A stretch of DNA of 64,000 nt from Agapanthus africanus (GCA_030015575.1 CM057339.1:699248761-699312760), one strand, 5' to 3'. Shown: positions 49,287 through 61,745, counted from the stretch's first letter. Numbers and translations: made by a program. The notes: generated from the letters alone by a model not told the origin.

Positions 49287-49770
49287 TTAGAGAGACAAGA
49301 AACACTTTAGCATGATGCTCTTGCAAGTTTAGATTGGTTTTTAGTTTATCTAAACAGGATGGCTCCCACTATTTCTCGAATCCTTCCTCAAACCATAAAA
49401 GAAGAATTAGTCAGGATTGATCTTACCGTACAATTCTTGCTTAACCATCCAGCCAGGTCAGTGTCGGTACTTCGAGGGAGGTTTTGATGACGCTTTCACG
49501 AAGTTCCTTAATTAAATAACCTTTTTTCCCGGGGGGCGTAGCCCCGCTAACACCTTTCAAGACACCTATTTGGTTTATAGCATTGATCGTTAAGTGAAAG
49601 AATCTCCCGAGGAGTAGCATATACTCACAGTAGGATTGGGATCCAAATATCATCGTGTGATAAAGTCGAAGGAATCCTACCAAAATTATCACACTCCAAA
49701 TGGTATGCAACACCAGCAAGTTTCAGTTTCTTTAGAAACTCCCGATGTGAATTTTTTCCCCATGCTCTTA

Positions 49771-49976
49771 TGACCTTGACTAAGGCCAACAAATCAAAAG
49801 TCACATGTCAAGTTTCACCCATCATTATCCAGGTTAATTTGTACCCACCCATACCTACTCTTGACTAAGGCCAACAAAGTAGTATGAATGTCCCAAACCA
49901 ACGCATCTATCTATGCAACATATGAATACCCAGCAGCTACCAATCACTATGCCTTGACTAAGGCCAACAAACATAG
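49771..49976 (-). repeat. Three spaced stem-loops with a common core, copia 2 leader
   Basis: Core CTTGACTAAGGCCAACAA with flanks TGA/TCA (weak, near 49771-49796), CATACCTACT/AGTAGTATG (49850-49886; 9 pairs with one bulge) and CTATG/CATAG (49947-49976). Order and spacing match copia 1. Confidence 0.88.
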
Positions 49977-50295
49977 CTTGAATACTATTGAATATTCATA
50001 TGAAATGACGGAGGGTTACGAATGGTTTTAGCAAAACTGTGAACGTAATGAACTTGATATAATCGAAGGAACCCGATAGCTTTTAAAAGGAGTGGTTTAG
50101 GCTCCGCATTTTAAAAGTTTGTTGTTTTGAAATAACCGAGTGGTTTTAAACTTTGTTCCAACGTTTCAGCTTTGGTTTTGTTTACTTTGCATTAATGTAA
50201 TGTATTCCCATCAATTATCCTACCATTGCAGAAAACAACGAAAATACAACGTACACTTATGCTATCCGCATTCGCCACTAGGCCCCGTCATCACC

Positions 50296-50316
50296 CGTTA
50301 GGTTACTTAACTAACG
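50296..50316 (-). repeat. CGTTAG hairpin, copia 2 leader
   Basis: CGTTAG and CTAACG arms with GTTACTTAA between; outer CCCCG and CGGGT may extend the stem. Confidence 0.7.
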
Positions 50317-51165
50317 ACAGAGCGGGTGCTAGACTAGCGTGGATGTAAAACTTAAGCAACGCCTACTATGTATATATATATATGTACATTCGTCAGACGC
50401 AATAATATGCATTCCAGATAATAGAAGAACACAATGGATTTATTAGGAAGTACACATTTCGTTTGCGCCTGCAACAAAAGACGGTTTCCACGGTCGTGAT
50501 GAATAGCCAAACCCCACCCTAGACCCCTACGGTTGCGGCAAACTACCCGCCAAATACCCGAAGTGGAACAACCACCCTCAACAAAGTGAGTGGGTCACTC
50601 GGCACTTCAAAGAATCCGGTAGTTTATGCACCCTACCTTGGGTCTATCCAAGGAGCAAAAAAACAGTAAATGAAATAATACGACGGTGGCTACAACCTTA
50701 ACCCGGATGTGCCCCGCGAAAAATATTACAACAAATTACAATTTACATTTGAATGAAATAATGAAAACCCACATTTTATAATCCCAACTATTCATCCACG
50801 GCAATCTAACAAGTTGATATACACAAACCGATATATACCAACATCACAGATATGTGCGACTAATTGTCTATAGCAATTAGTCGACGTTTACAAACACATA
50901 TAAACAATCACAAAGCTTGTAAAGTAAATACGACATTAGAATTCCGCACGCAATTAGCAAACACATCCAATTTTCCAAGACATGAAAATCCAGTGAGCTA
51001 AACATTCAAAAGCGATAGTTTTGAGCCAATCCGGGAGTCGAAAGGAACTCGAAACCCGTCTGAATCTTCACGGAGGTGAAGGCACATGAAATAACGTTGA
51101 ACTAGAGGCCTAGGGGGGTACCCACCCTTAGGGGACACCATGAGGTGGCCCTGAAAAGTGGGCAG

Positions 51166-51200
51166 ACCCGAGAGCACCATCTTGTGGTGCTCTCGGGTCA
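51166..51200 (-). repeat. Perfect 15-bp hairpin near the primer site, copia 2
   Basis: Arms GACCCGAGAGCACCA and TGGTGCTCTCGGGTC around TCTTG. A second palindrome, CCACCAATTGGTGG, follows near 51215. Together they occupy the same place (about 250-280 bases from the primer site) as the CCGCGG hairpins of the other copies, with unrelated sequence. Confidence 0.9.
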
Positions 51201-51440
51201 CCATCACCTAAGGCCACCAATTGGTGGTCTTGGGTGGTGGTCCCGGCAATTGGCCCCCCCGGGCAGTCCCCGGGGTGCGCACGCTCCACCGCGAGGCTTC
51301 TCGGTTCAAACCGTGAGCCCGCGGGGTGTGCAAACAACTCAAAACCTCACTTTTGAAACTGTTTTTGTCGACAGATTTTGTGCGACAAAAACGGCGTAAT
51401 TCTAATATCGCTACAAGCTATCTAAGGTTTATGAGAGCCT

Positions 51441-51450
51441 CGGATACCAC
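51441..51450 (-). other. Copia 2 primer-binding site
   Basis: The minus strand reads GTGGTATCCG after the 5' LTR; a slightly diverged tRNA-Met type site. Confidence 0.8.
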
Positions 51451-53433
51451 TGTAAGTCTACGTTGCGCACCCCACGTGTTCTCGGGGAGGCAGAATAAGC
51501 AAAAAATAATTTTTACGGGCTTCGCAACATCGACTAGAACCAAGGATCATTCATAAACCCTAGCGAGCACAAAACTATGAGGTTTAACTACTATGCAAGA
51601 ATGTTATACCTCAAGATACTAGTCCTTCTTGCTCTTGTTGTCCTCCTCCTCTTCTTAAGCTCCTTGTAGTGAGAATGGAACGCGCCTCCTCGTCCGCCAT
51701 CTCAAGTCGAAGAAGATCCACCCGGGAGTTCCTACCTTGAGCTTTAACCTCTAAGATGAGGTAACTAAGCAACTTAGAGTGCTAATCTAAGTGACCTAGA
51801 GAATATAGAGAGTGGTTAAGGATTTGTTAGTCTCACTAACCCTAGAATTCTCAACTCATGAGAAAATTAGGGTTAAGAGGAAGAATAAGAGAGCTTAAGA
51901 AGAGAGAAAGTGTTTGTGATAATTATATGAAGCATAACTCATTTGTGAATAATATGAAGCATGAAAATATCTCACAAAAATATCTTGTAAAATATCAAGT
52001 GTGCTTCATTTAATTCATATGATGAATCATTTTCTTGAGTCATGGTTCATTTAATGGAAAACTACACCTCATTTCCTCCACCTCATTAAATTTTAAACTA
52101 AAGATAAAAACCTTAATGAGTCACCTCCTTCTAGAAGCTTTCCAGACAAATTACGAGAATGCCCCCATCCGTATTTTCATACCCGCATCCGTGTTTACGA
52201 AAAACACGAATACACTGAGACTAAACAATTCCAATAATCCAATACTAGGATCCGGCTTAAACCACAGCCCACTAGTATAATCCGTCCGAATATCGTACGT
52301 GCACAAGTACACATATAGGTCCAAACCCTGTCCGTCGTAAAACCATACGACCTCTATATCGTTTCGCTCTAAGCAGGGAAACCCTCTGTGTGGGACTCTA
52401 AAGACTCGACACTACGCTGGCAGTGGGTTTAACCACAGGCCGCAAGCGGTACTAGCTGTACGTAACGGTCCCCAGGTAGATGTCGATAAGAAGGCCGATT
52501 GGGAAACCCATCCGAACTCCTACTGAGCCTGAAAATGACAATCATTCTGTACAGTCCGGTCTGTTCGTCTGAGAGTGTCCCATATCGGTCCTAGGGTAGA
52601 GGCAAGCGTCAGACTCCTAATAGTGCAATAAGTCGTGTCGGAATACAGAACAAAATACACTGAGAAACTACTCGAACACCTACCAGTAAATCTTGCTTGC
52701 CATGGCCATGGACTTTGTGTAATGGCGTTCCGAACACTGCGCGACATCAACCCCCAATACCGGGAGAGACGAATCCTATCTAACCGCCACTGCCTCTAAG
52801 TGCTTCGGGACTGCACCCAACTACTACCTGTTTGCACGACTCATCAGAGCCGTGGTAGGGTAGTAATCTAAGAACAGTGTGAACACACTTGAGGCGAAGT
52901 AGCAGTGTCAAGTCAACGGACTAAGCTGTATCCATGTCACTTGGGAACTGCTACCTGACGATAGGTATATTACCAACCAGCAGTTCCCGACGAGTCCGTC
53001 CAGTATACTCATAACCTAACGAGCACCTGTATACTATCTCCAGTACGACGTACTGATGGCTGTGGGATAGACCATCTCCTCTCCTGGGAGCAGAAGCGTA
53101 TACACTAGTTTACTTTGGAGTATCGATGCCCTGTCTCAATAATCCTATGACTAGGGACCAGTATAAGGATGTGCTTGTAGACTACCTGGCCTCCACTAGT
53201 GTGACTGCCATCACAACGTGGGTAGTCAAGCAATGATCCTAAGGGCTCTGTCAATATGTATTAGCGATATGTTAAAAGAAACATATACACTATTAAGATA
53301 GACACAAACCAAGTAGCATACTTCTATATCGAGCAAGACTGTTATAAATCCGTGTATGTATCACAAACTCCCAAAATGTAATATACAAACTAGTACTATA
53401 CAATAATGGCCTCTAGGGAATATCACACTAACA
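51451..53433 (-). repeat. Copia 2: 5' LTR
   Basis: 1983 bp, TGTAAGTCT...CTAACA on the plus strand, colinear with 43348-45326. No gene inside. Confidence 0.92.
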
Positions 53434-55618
53434 CCTCACGCGCTAAGGATCGAAGCCCTAACCAAGAGGCAACTGGGCTCGCCCTTGCTCGGTTATCCCT
53501 GGCTGGTAGCTCCTTACCCTACAACGCCAGGGATCGAAGCCCTCACCAAGAGGCATTCGAGCGGCTACCCTGCTCCGCTATCCCTGGCTGGTAGTTCCAT
53601 ACCCCGGAACGCCAGGGATCGAAGCCCTCACCAAGAGCCAACCGGGCTCTCCCTTGCTCGGTTATCCCCGGCTGGTAGTTCCCTACCCCACAACGCAAGG
53701 GATCGAAGCCCTCGCCAAGAGGCACCGGGCAGCAACCTTGCTCGGCCCGTCCTTAAGGATCCAAGCCCTCACCAAGAAGCACCGGGCAGCAACCCTGCCC
53801 GACCCGTCCTTAGCAGGCCTCCTACGGCCCCTCCCGTGCTAAGGATCAAAGCCCTCTCCAAGAGGCACCGGGCAGCAACCCTGCTCGGCCTGTCCTTAAG
53901 GATCCAAGCCCTCGCCAAGAGGCACCGGGCAGCAACCCTCCTCGGCCCATCTTTAGCAGGCCTTTTACGCCCCCTCCCACGCTAAGGATCGAAGCCCTCG
54001 CCAAGAGGTAACCGGGCTCGCCCTTTCTCGGTTATCCCTGGCTGGTAGCTCCCTACCCCACAACGCCAGTGATCGAAGCCCTCGCCAAGAGGCAACCGAG
54101 CTGTAACCATGCTCGGCCCGTCCTTAGCAGGCCTCATATGGCCCTTCCCGTGCTAAGGATCGAAGCCTTCACCAAGAGGCAACTGGGCTCGCCCTTGCTC
54201 GGTTATCCTGGCTGGTAGTTCCCTGCCCCACGATGCCAGGGATCGAAGCCCTCGCCAAGAGGAAACCGTGCTCGCCCTTGCTTTGTTATCCCAGGCTGGT
54301 AGTTCACTACCCCACGACGCCAGGGATCAAAGCCCTCGCCTAGAGGCAACTGAGCAGCTTCACTGCTCGGTCAATCCTTAGCAGGCCTCTTACGACCATT
54401 CCCGCGCTACGGATCGAAGCCCTCACCAAGAGGCAGCCGGGATCGCCCTTGCTCGGTTATCCCTGGCTGGTAGTTCCCTACTCCACAACGCCAGGGATTG
54501 AAGCACCTCGCCAAGAGGCAACCGAGCTTGCCCTCGCTCGGTTATCCCTGGCTGGTAGTTCCCTACCCCACGATGCCAGGGATCAATTCCCTCGCTAAGA
54601 GGCAACTGAGCAGCTTCACTGCTCGGTCAATCCTTAGCAGGCCTCTTACGGCCCCTCCCGCGCTAAGGATCGAAGCCAACACCAAGAGGCAACTGAGAAG
54701 CTTCACTGCTCGGTCAATCCTTAGCAGGCCTCATATGGCCCCTCCCGCGCTAAGGATCGAAGCCCTCACCAAAAGGCAACCGGGCTCACCCTTGCTCGGT
54801 TATCCCTGTCTGGTAGTTCCCTACCCTATGATGCCAGGGATCGAAGCCCTCGCAAAGAGGCAACCGGGCTCGCCCTTGCTCGGTTATCCCTAGCTGGTAT
54901 TTCCCTACTCCACGACGCCAGGGATCAAAGCCCTCACCAAGAGGCAACTAAGCAGCTTCACTGCTCGGTCAATCCTTAGCAGGCCTCTTACGGCCCCTCC
55001 CATGCTAAGGTTCGAAGCCCTCACCTAGAGGCAATCGGGCTCGCCCTTTCTCGGTTATCCTTGGCTGGTAGTTCCCTACCCCACGATGCCAGGGATCGAA
55101 GCCTTCGCCGAGAAGCAACCGGGCTCGCCCTTGCTCGGTTATCCTTGGCTGGTAGTTCCCTACCCCACGACACCAGGGATCAAAGCCCTAGCCAATAGGC
55201 AACTGAGCAACTTCACTGCTCGGTCAATCCTTGGCAGGCTACTTACGGCCCCTCCCGCGCTAAGGATCAAAGCCTTCGCCAAGAGGCAACCGGGCTCGCC
55301 CTGTCTCGGTTATCCCTTGCTGGTAGTTCCCTACCCCACGACACCAGGGATCAAAGCCCTCGCCAATAGGCAACGGAACAACTTCACTGCTCGGTCAATC
55401 CTTGGCAGGCCTTTTACGACCCCTCCCGCGCTAAGGATCAAAGCCTTCGCCAATAGGAAACATGGCTCGCCCTTGCTCGGTTATCCCTGGCCGGTAGTTC
55501 CCTACCCCACGACGCCAGGGATCACAGCCCTAGCCAAGAGGAAACTGAGCAGCTTCACTGCTCAGTCAATCCATAGCTGGCCTCTCTTGGCCCCTCCCAC
55601 GCTAAGGATCGAAGCCCT
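53434..55618. repeat. Tandem array of hairpin-bearing units, right block
   Basis: Continues the array beyond copia 2, with roughly 26 units. It includes A units (TCCCTGGC/GCCAGGGA), B units (TCCTTAGC/GCTAAGGA), short units where the stem closes directly (TCCTTAAGGA at 53750-53759) and many copies of a sub-hairpin CTGAGCAG-CTTCA-CTGCTCGG. It ends abruptly where copia C inserts. Long open frames here are by-products of the repeat. Confidence 0.92.
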
Positions 55619-57670
55619 TATTGGATATATGTATGCCCTAGAGGCCATTATATATATAGTGGATGCTTGGACATGTATATATATACAGATGACTTTCTTG
55701 CTCGATATGATAGTATGCTATGTGGTTTACTTTATCTTGACATGTTCATTTGATCATGCATCTTACTCATTTGGTACATGTTGATAAAGCCCTCAGGATA
55801 TTTGCTTGACTACTGGGACTATGATGCAGATCATACTAGTGGGACACGTGTAGTTTATGAGCATATCCTTGAACTGTTCCTAGTCATGGGTGTATCGAGA
55901 CGGGGCATCGATATTCCAGAGTAGACTAGCGTACACCATTCTTATCCCATATGATGGACGATTGATGATCCTATATCCATCTGGTGTGGTGACACCAAAG
56001 ATTGTATACGGGTGCTCAGTGGAGACTGGGTACATTGAACGGGCTCGCCGAGAACTCCTATGTGGTATTATATCAATCGTCGGATGGCAGTTCTCAGGTG
56101 ACACTGGTACATGTTAGTCTGTAGACCCGAGATCGTCATAGAATCTTGTGTGTCCTTCCACTGTACTTTAATCTCCACCCTACCACGGCTCTACTGAGTG
56201 GTGCAAACAAGTGGATTTTGGGTACAGTTCCGAGGAATATGGAGGCAATGAGCGATAGGAGGGGTTTCTTCTCTCCCGGTATTGGGGGTTGATGTTGTGC
56301 AATGCTCGATTGGCTATAACAGGAAGACTCTGGCCAGGGCTGCTAAGATTTACTGATAAGTGTTATCAGTAGTTTCTCGATCTGTTATGAGCCATACACC
56401 GGCATGACTTATTGAGTTATTGGGGTCGAAGATTCCATCCCTAGACTTGATATGCAGCATATCTGACGAAGAGACCGGACTGTACGGTAAGTGTTGCCAG
56501 TTGGCTCGACGGGAGTTTTGACAGCTTCGCTTGTTTTCTTCTGATCGTTCTATATCCGGGTGGCCGTTACATTTAGATGACCTCTTGCGGCTTGTGGGTG
56601 TTTGATATGATCATCACCGACTACCGGCGTATTGACGAGTCTTAGAGTCCCACATAGGAGTTTCCTAGCTCAGGCGAAACGATGTGGTGTTCATATGAGA
56701 TATGCGCGGGGACCCGAATAAATGCGTGTATGTGATACCGTATATTAATCGGGCATTTTTCTATTGGTCGGGTTGTTTGTGATATGACCGGTTTGTTAAA
56801 TCAAGTGTTTATTTAATATTGAATTTTAGCTCACTTCTTTATTTAAACCCTTTTCTATAATGATGTATGCATGCATGTATGCACATGATGATTTGTATGG
56901 AGACATACATGCATACATGGTATCATGGTTGTTGATACATATATGGTGGCAATGCAAGACTCACATGGGAATAAATATGTATATATATTTATTTTAGAAT
57001 TAAAGAAATAGAAAATCAATTCATGGTGGATAATTCTTCATAACTCTTTACTTGACTCTATCTTCAACCATGAGTTAATTTTCTATGGTTCTTATTACTC
57101 CAAAATAAATATCTAGATATTTATTAACCCATGGTTAAGGATGAGAGTGTGAAATTATATATAATTTCTATTCACATTTTTATTTAATTATTCATCACAA
57201 CAAAAGAGCTCTAGCTTTGCCATGATCATCTTCTTCTTCCTCCAAGCTCTCTTATGATTTCTAGTGAGTGAGGTTGATAAAAAGAAAGGATTTTTAATAG
57301 AGAAAACAAACCACATCATCATTCTATACTAGTTTAGCCTATTAGTTTAGAGTGTTAGCTCCACTTCCACATTGATCAAGTGTAGCAAGGAGCTTTGAGT
57401 AAAGGGGCTTCGGGTGGATTATCGTGGACAAGAAACAACTTAAGCGATCCGTTTCAAACTCACAAAGATCTAAGGAGTCACCAAGGAAAGTCTACAAAGG
57501 TTATAATTTCTTCACTTAGTGATAAATAGTTTGTTATATGTGATATTTTTGATGTTACCCAAAAATTCTAGTTTCGATTCATGGTTAGTCTGCTTAGCAC
57601 CTCCCTAAAATTCTAAAGTGGCATGTATGATGCTTCCAAACCCTATATTAGGTGCTAAGGAAACCCAACA
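55619..57670 (+). mobile_element. Copia C: 5' LTR, plus strand
   Basis: 2052 bp, starting TATTGGATATATGTATGCCC (family TG start with one change) and ending AAACCCAACA, followed by a primer site, so a 5' LTR. It lies in an array unit directly after GAAGCCCT. The 3' end of this copy is outside the window. Confidence 0.9.
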
Positions 57671-57683
57671 GTGGTATCAGATA
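57671..57683 (+). other. Copia C primer-binding site
   Basis: GTGGTATCAGATA directly after the LTR; initiator tRNA-Met type. Confidence 0.88.
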
Positions 57684-57870
57684 CAAGCTAGTTCTTTAGA
57701 GTAACCCAGACGACATTAAAAATCTCGAACGAACGAAACTCGACACCCGAATGATGCTCACTAGAAATTTTTCAAAAAGTTGGATTTTTTCACATTAAAA
57801 ATACTAAGAAAATTGTGCAAGGTATTGTATGGGCCCACAAGAAGAACGAATCCCTAACTCGACTTAACGA

Positions 57871-57915
57871 CCGTGGAACCGCGGCCGAAAGGGCCTTTTT
57901 GCGGCGGTTCCGCGG
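57871..57915 (+). repeat. GC-rich hairpin near the primer site, copia C
   Basis: Arms CCGTGGAACCGCGGC (57871-57885) and GCGGCGGTTCCGCGG (57901-57915) pair at 13 of 15 positions. About 200-245 bases past the primer site. Confidence 0.8.
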
Positions 57916-58966
57916 CGCCGTTGGTGAGGCTTGGACCGTGTCTTCTTGTGCTGGCCCGTATGTGCTAATAGCAGTCTCTGGTATATTTTAAAACTGCTTA
58001 AGTGTTGAGCTTTATGAGAATTTTTTGGGTGATTGATCGTTCGATCGAACGTTTTAACTGCGCTTAGTATATGAGAATGTGATACAATAATTGGAATCTA
58101 CAAATTTGTTTGTTGCGTGTAAATCTATCATTTCGGTCTCGGGTGTAATCAGAAATCTTGTTGAATTGTCCAACTTATTTTGAAAAAGTGTTTTCATTAG
58201 TAGACCTAAATGCGAGCTTTACATTGTTAGGAATGAAATCTTGGATATGTGATATCCCGGGTTTGTGTTGTCTAAGGGCAGTTACGATTCGAATTGTTGT
58301 AGTTTTTTTCATTTTTCTTTTCTGCGACCGTAAGTGTAGCATGTGGTGTATCGCCGGTTTCGTTGCTATACATCAACGACAATCGGGGTACGCATACTTA
58401 CTTACATTGACGATATGTGATATTATATATTGCTGAGATATGATGTGCATGATCGTCGTGATTGAATAGCCGGGGGTTTTATATCAGAAGAGAGTTTTTA
58501 TTTTCATTCATGTAAAAATTAATTGTATGTAATATTCTTTTATTTGGGGCACTTTTGGGATGAGGATGTTGTCACCATTATTTATATTATTTACTTTTTC
58601 GCATTAGGATAGACCCAAGGAGGGGAGCACAAGTGACCGGGTTCTAGGGTTCAGTGAAAGGCCATCTCGAGGAGTCGAGACCGGGTCTCCTAAACTCTAG
58701 AATTGGTATGGTAACTTGCCACTCTCGTAGGGGTCTAGGGTGTGGGCTTGGCTATTCATCGCGGCCGTGGAATTCGTATTTTCTATTGTTGGCTAAATAT
58801 AAAATACGGACCTCCTAGATATCCTATATTTTCATATGTGCTTCTGCTGTTGATATTCTGTGATGTGATTACTTAAAATCTGAGACGAATGGATTATTAT
58901 TATATATATGATATATAATAAATATTGCTTATGTTTTACACCCGCGCTAGTCCCGCCCCGCTATGC

Positions 58967-58987
58967 CGTTAGTTAAGTAACCTAACG
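58967..58987 (+). repeat. CGTTAG hairpin, copia C leader
   Basis: CGTTAG and CTAACG arms around TTAAGTAAC. Outer ATGC/GCAT and TCCCG/CGGGA extend it to a three-part stem (about 58951-59000). Confidence 0.8.
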
Positions 58988-61441
58988 ATGCATAACGGGA
59001 CACTGTGGCGAATGCGGATGGCATAAATGCACGTTCTATTTTCATTTCTTTTCTGTGATGGCTTAGGAACTTAAATGTAATGCCTTAGAATTCAGTTAGT
59101 GTTAGTTTAGACGGTAATGCGGGTTGTTTGGTAAAATGTTTTCCAATTTGGGTTCCTTACATTTTATAACATTTAATTAATAATTTATTATTATTTGTTA
59201 TGGCATGCACACATATGTGCATGTTTTGGTGAGAGTGTGTTTGGGTAATCTAGAATAGTGATCATGACGTTTAACCCTAATTCTAATCCCTTGCTTTAAC
59301 CTAATCCTTGCCTTGACCTAAACCTTTAGATATTTGTTGAGAGAGAGGATATTTTCATTTGGGTTTTGTTTGTGAGAAGAGGTGGCACATGAGTCATGCT
59401 TGCATTAATGTGAGAATTAATGCAAGGGTGCACTCACCTCTCCTTTTCCATTTATCTTTTCTTCTCTCATTCTCACACACTTATTCCCTTCTCTTTTCCT
59501 TCATTCCCTCAACTGAACACTTGAACTATCCTTCACAAAACCATCACAAACTTCACAAAATCTCACAAAAATCACTTCTTTTGCCTTGATTTGCCTCTTG
59601 GATGCCTTGGAGCTTAGGAAGCTAGGATCTTTGAGTTCTTTTGGTTAGGTAATGATCTCTTTATGTTAGTTAAGGGTTTATTGTATTGCGTAGGTTGTTA
59701 GTTTCAGTTTAGAACGCGTATAGCTTCGTTTAGGGTTAATATCGTATTTTTTTAGTGTAGTTTTGGGGTCTCGAATGATCTGCTATCAAACCAGGTATTT
59801 ATTGCAAAAGTTCCCATCACAGTGACCTAGTATAGTGACCTAGAACCTACCCTCAAAATACTAGCCCATTTCCTCATGTTCAGGCCACAAATTAATTGCT
59901 TCTAGCCGCTAATTACGGCCAAACTAGGGAGTTGGGGTTTGGGTTTTGGTGTAGGGGTCTCTGGGGTTGTGTGTGGTCTCATTGTACTTGCAACTTTTAC
60001 AGATTGTTGGTATAGAAAAATCTGGGATCACTTGCTTGTTTTCTTGTGTTTCGTTTCACGCGTTATATTATCCGATACGGTTCGTGTTCTGTGTTGCTGC
60101 TGCACTGAGTTGGTGTCGTTGTGTCGCTATGCACGTTAGCCACAATACGAACACTTGTGAGTAAGTTTTGTGTTGTCGCGTTGGTCAGCGTAGTTTGTAC
60201 GTGTTTTGGGTCTATTTCTAATATATACTTTCTTTGTTGTGTTATGTTTTAGGTTCGCAGGCGGGGACTTCGGACGCTGTGAAGAAGGGGAAACAGGTGG
60301 TAGGCTTTACTTAGCCAGGAGCATTGGTGAGTAGATTTAACATCTACAGGGGAATCGCCCACATGGCGTTATGCGTCTGGGCTAGAGATGTTATGATATT
60401 GTCACATATTCTATTGCATATATAGAATTGCGCATACACCTTATTGTTTATTTACTAGTTGTGCTTGGACTTGTACCCTTAGGACACTGCACTATTATTG
60501 ACGGTTCATGTTGCACGAGCACTGATTGTTTGCCACACACACCGTCAATAATTGCCATGACACGCACAACACACATACATATATGATATTGTTTGGTTAG
60601 GAACATTGAGACATTGATTCATATTCCTTTATGCATATGACATATAGCATACCTGTAGACCTACATGCTTACATATATGCCTTGACATGCTTACATGCTA
60701 GTTACCTGTATACCTATATGGTATTGTACCATTAGTGATAGGTATATTTCATACATAATGACATAGCTACATGTACATCTTGCATACATACTTACACTTA
60801 TACCTGGGGGGTATATTACATCATTACTGATAGGTAGATACATATACCTTTCTATACTTACATGTTTATACATATATCTGGTTATAGCTACATGTTCACT
60901 TTTGCTATACTTATATTAACTTGTTGCAGTTAATTAGCGGCTTTTCCTTTATATGCTCATATTACAATTTTATATTGCATATATTATATTCATGGATATT
61001 CGCATTGAGATATGGATTTTTCATGTTGTTTTTTGGATTTGAGGACCGTGGTAGATTAATGAAATTATGCATTATTTGAAAACCCGGTTTCTCTTGATCT
61101 GATATTTCAGCAGCCACCATGAGATTTATCGGTTCTGATATATATACCCCATGCGAGGAGCGTCGTGGGCCGTGTAAGGGTATATGGTGGGGCCCGGTAC
61201 GGTTCCCCTCGGCAAGAAGATCGACGGTCCATGCCGATTGAGCTTGGAAGGTGGGCAAGTACCTACCGGTGATAGTACCTATGACTCGGCAGTTATCGTG
61301 GGGATACCGACGTGAGTCATATACGTATGGATACGTCGAAAGACGTGGGTCGAAGCTGGGCACTCGGGTTTCGGGATAGCGTATGATACGTACCTATCAG
61401 GGGGCCAGTCGTGGTGAAAGCACCTGATAGATTAGTATTTT

Positions 61442-61558
61442 TGTGTCGATATTTGACACATTGGTTTCATGATATTTTTACTCCTAAGTATATATAACAG
61501 CAGAATGGGACGCTGTTATATATTTATATTTATATTAGTGGAATGTGACGCTAATATA
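61442..61558. repeat. Three serial hairpins with changing stems, Tekay-like LTR 2
   Basis: TGTGTC-GATATTT-GACACA (61442-61460); TATATAACAG / CTGTTATATA around CAGAATGGGACG (61491-61522); TATATTAG / CTAATATA around TGGAATGTGACG (61531-61558). The last two keep a similar 12-base loop and change both arms. Confidence 0.9.
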
Positions 61559-61618
61559 TATGTATACATATCAATTTATATACATCATCATAATGTTTCA
61601 TGCAAATATACTTAGGAT

Positions 61619-61745
61619 ATACGAGATTTACTTGAATATTGGATACATGATATATGAGATTGACTTGATATTGGACATTCAGGATATATGAGATTTATTT
61701 GATATTGTACATTCAGGATATATGAGACTTACATGATATAGAGCC
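61619..61745 (+). repeat. Short tandem repeat, about 40-45 bp, roughly three copies
   Basis: GGATATA(T/C)GAGATTTACTTGATATTGGACATTCA-type units in a row within Tekay-like LTR 2. Confidence 0.75.

Larger units (their letters stand above)
49287..51440 (-). other. Copia 2 untranslated leader
   Basis: About 2.15 kb, no gene. Contains the three stem-loops (49771-49976), the CGTTAG hairpin (50296-50316) and strong GC-rich hairpins (51166-51260). The stretch nearest the primer site differs in sequence from copia A, 1 and C. Confidence 0.85.
43348..53433 (-). mobile_element. Copia 2: full-length Angela/BARE-like element, minus strand
   Basis: 10,086 bp with LTRs 43348-45326 and 51451-53433, polypurine tract, primer site, leader and gag-pol remnants. 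Flanks CCTCC (43343-43347) and CCTCA (53434-53438) fit a decayed 5-bp target duplication inside a B-type array unit. LTR divergence in sampled stretches is about 4-6%, so it is older than copia 1. About five breaks in the coding part. Confidence 0.92.
57684..59075 (+). other. Copia C leader, first 1.4 kb
   Basis: Colinear with the leaders of copia A, 1 and 2 on the minus strand: GC-rich hairpin (57871-57915), TAGGATAGACCCAAGG, CACCCGCGCTAG, CGTTAG hairpin (58967-58987) and GCGAATGCGGATGGCATAA. It is interrupted near 59076 by a Tekay-like LTR, so the triple stem-loop region lies beyond the window. No gene seen. Confidence 0.85.

Noticed and set aside
51145-51399. 84-residue frame in the copia 2 leader
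   Set aside because: It spans the GC-rich hairpins in the untranslated leader and has no counterpart in the other copies.
42490-55618. CRISPR-like array
   Set aside because: Units are contiguous, spacers are not unique, and this is plant nuclear DNA.
42490-55618. Hammerhead ribozyme or retrozyme in the array
   Set aside because: I looked for the CTGATGA and GAAA core in unit context and did not find it.
54498-55784. Open frames of 131 and 232 residues in the right array block
   Set aside because: Same cause; the second runs on into the copia C LTR, which shows it is not a gene.
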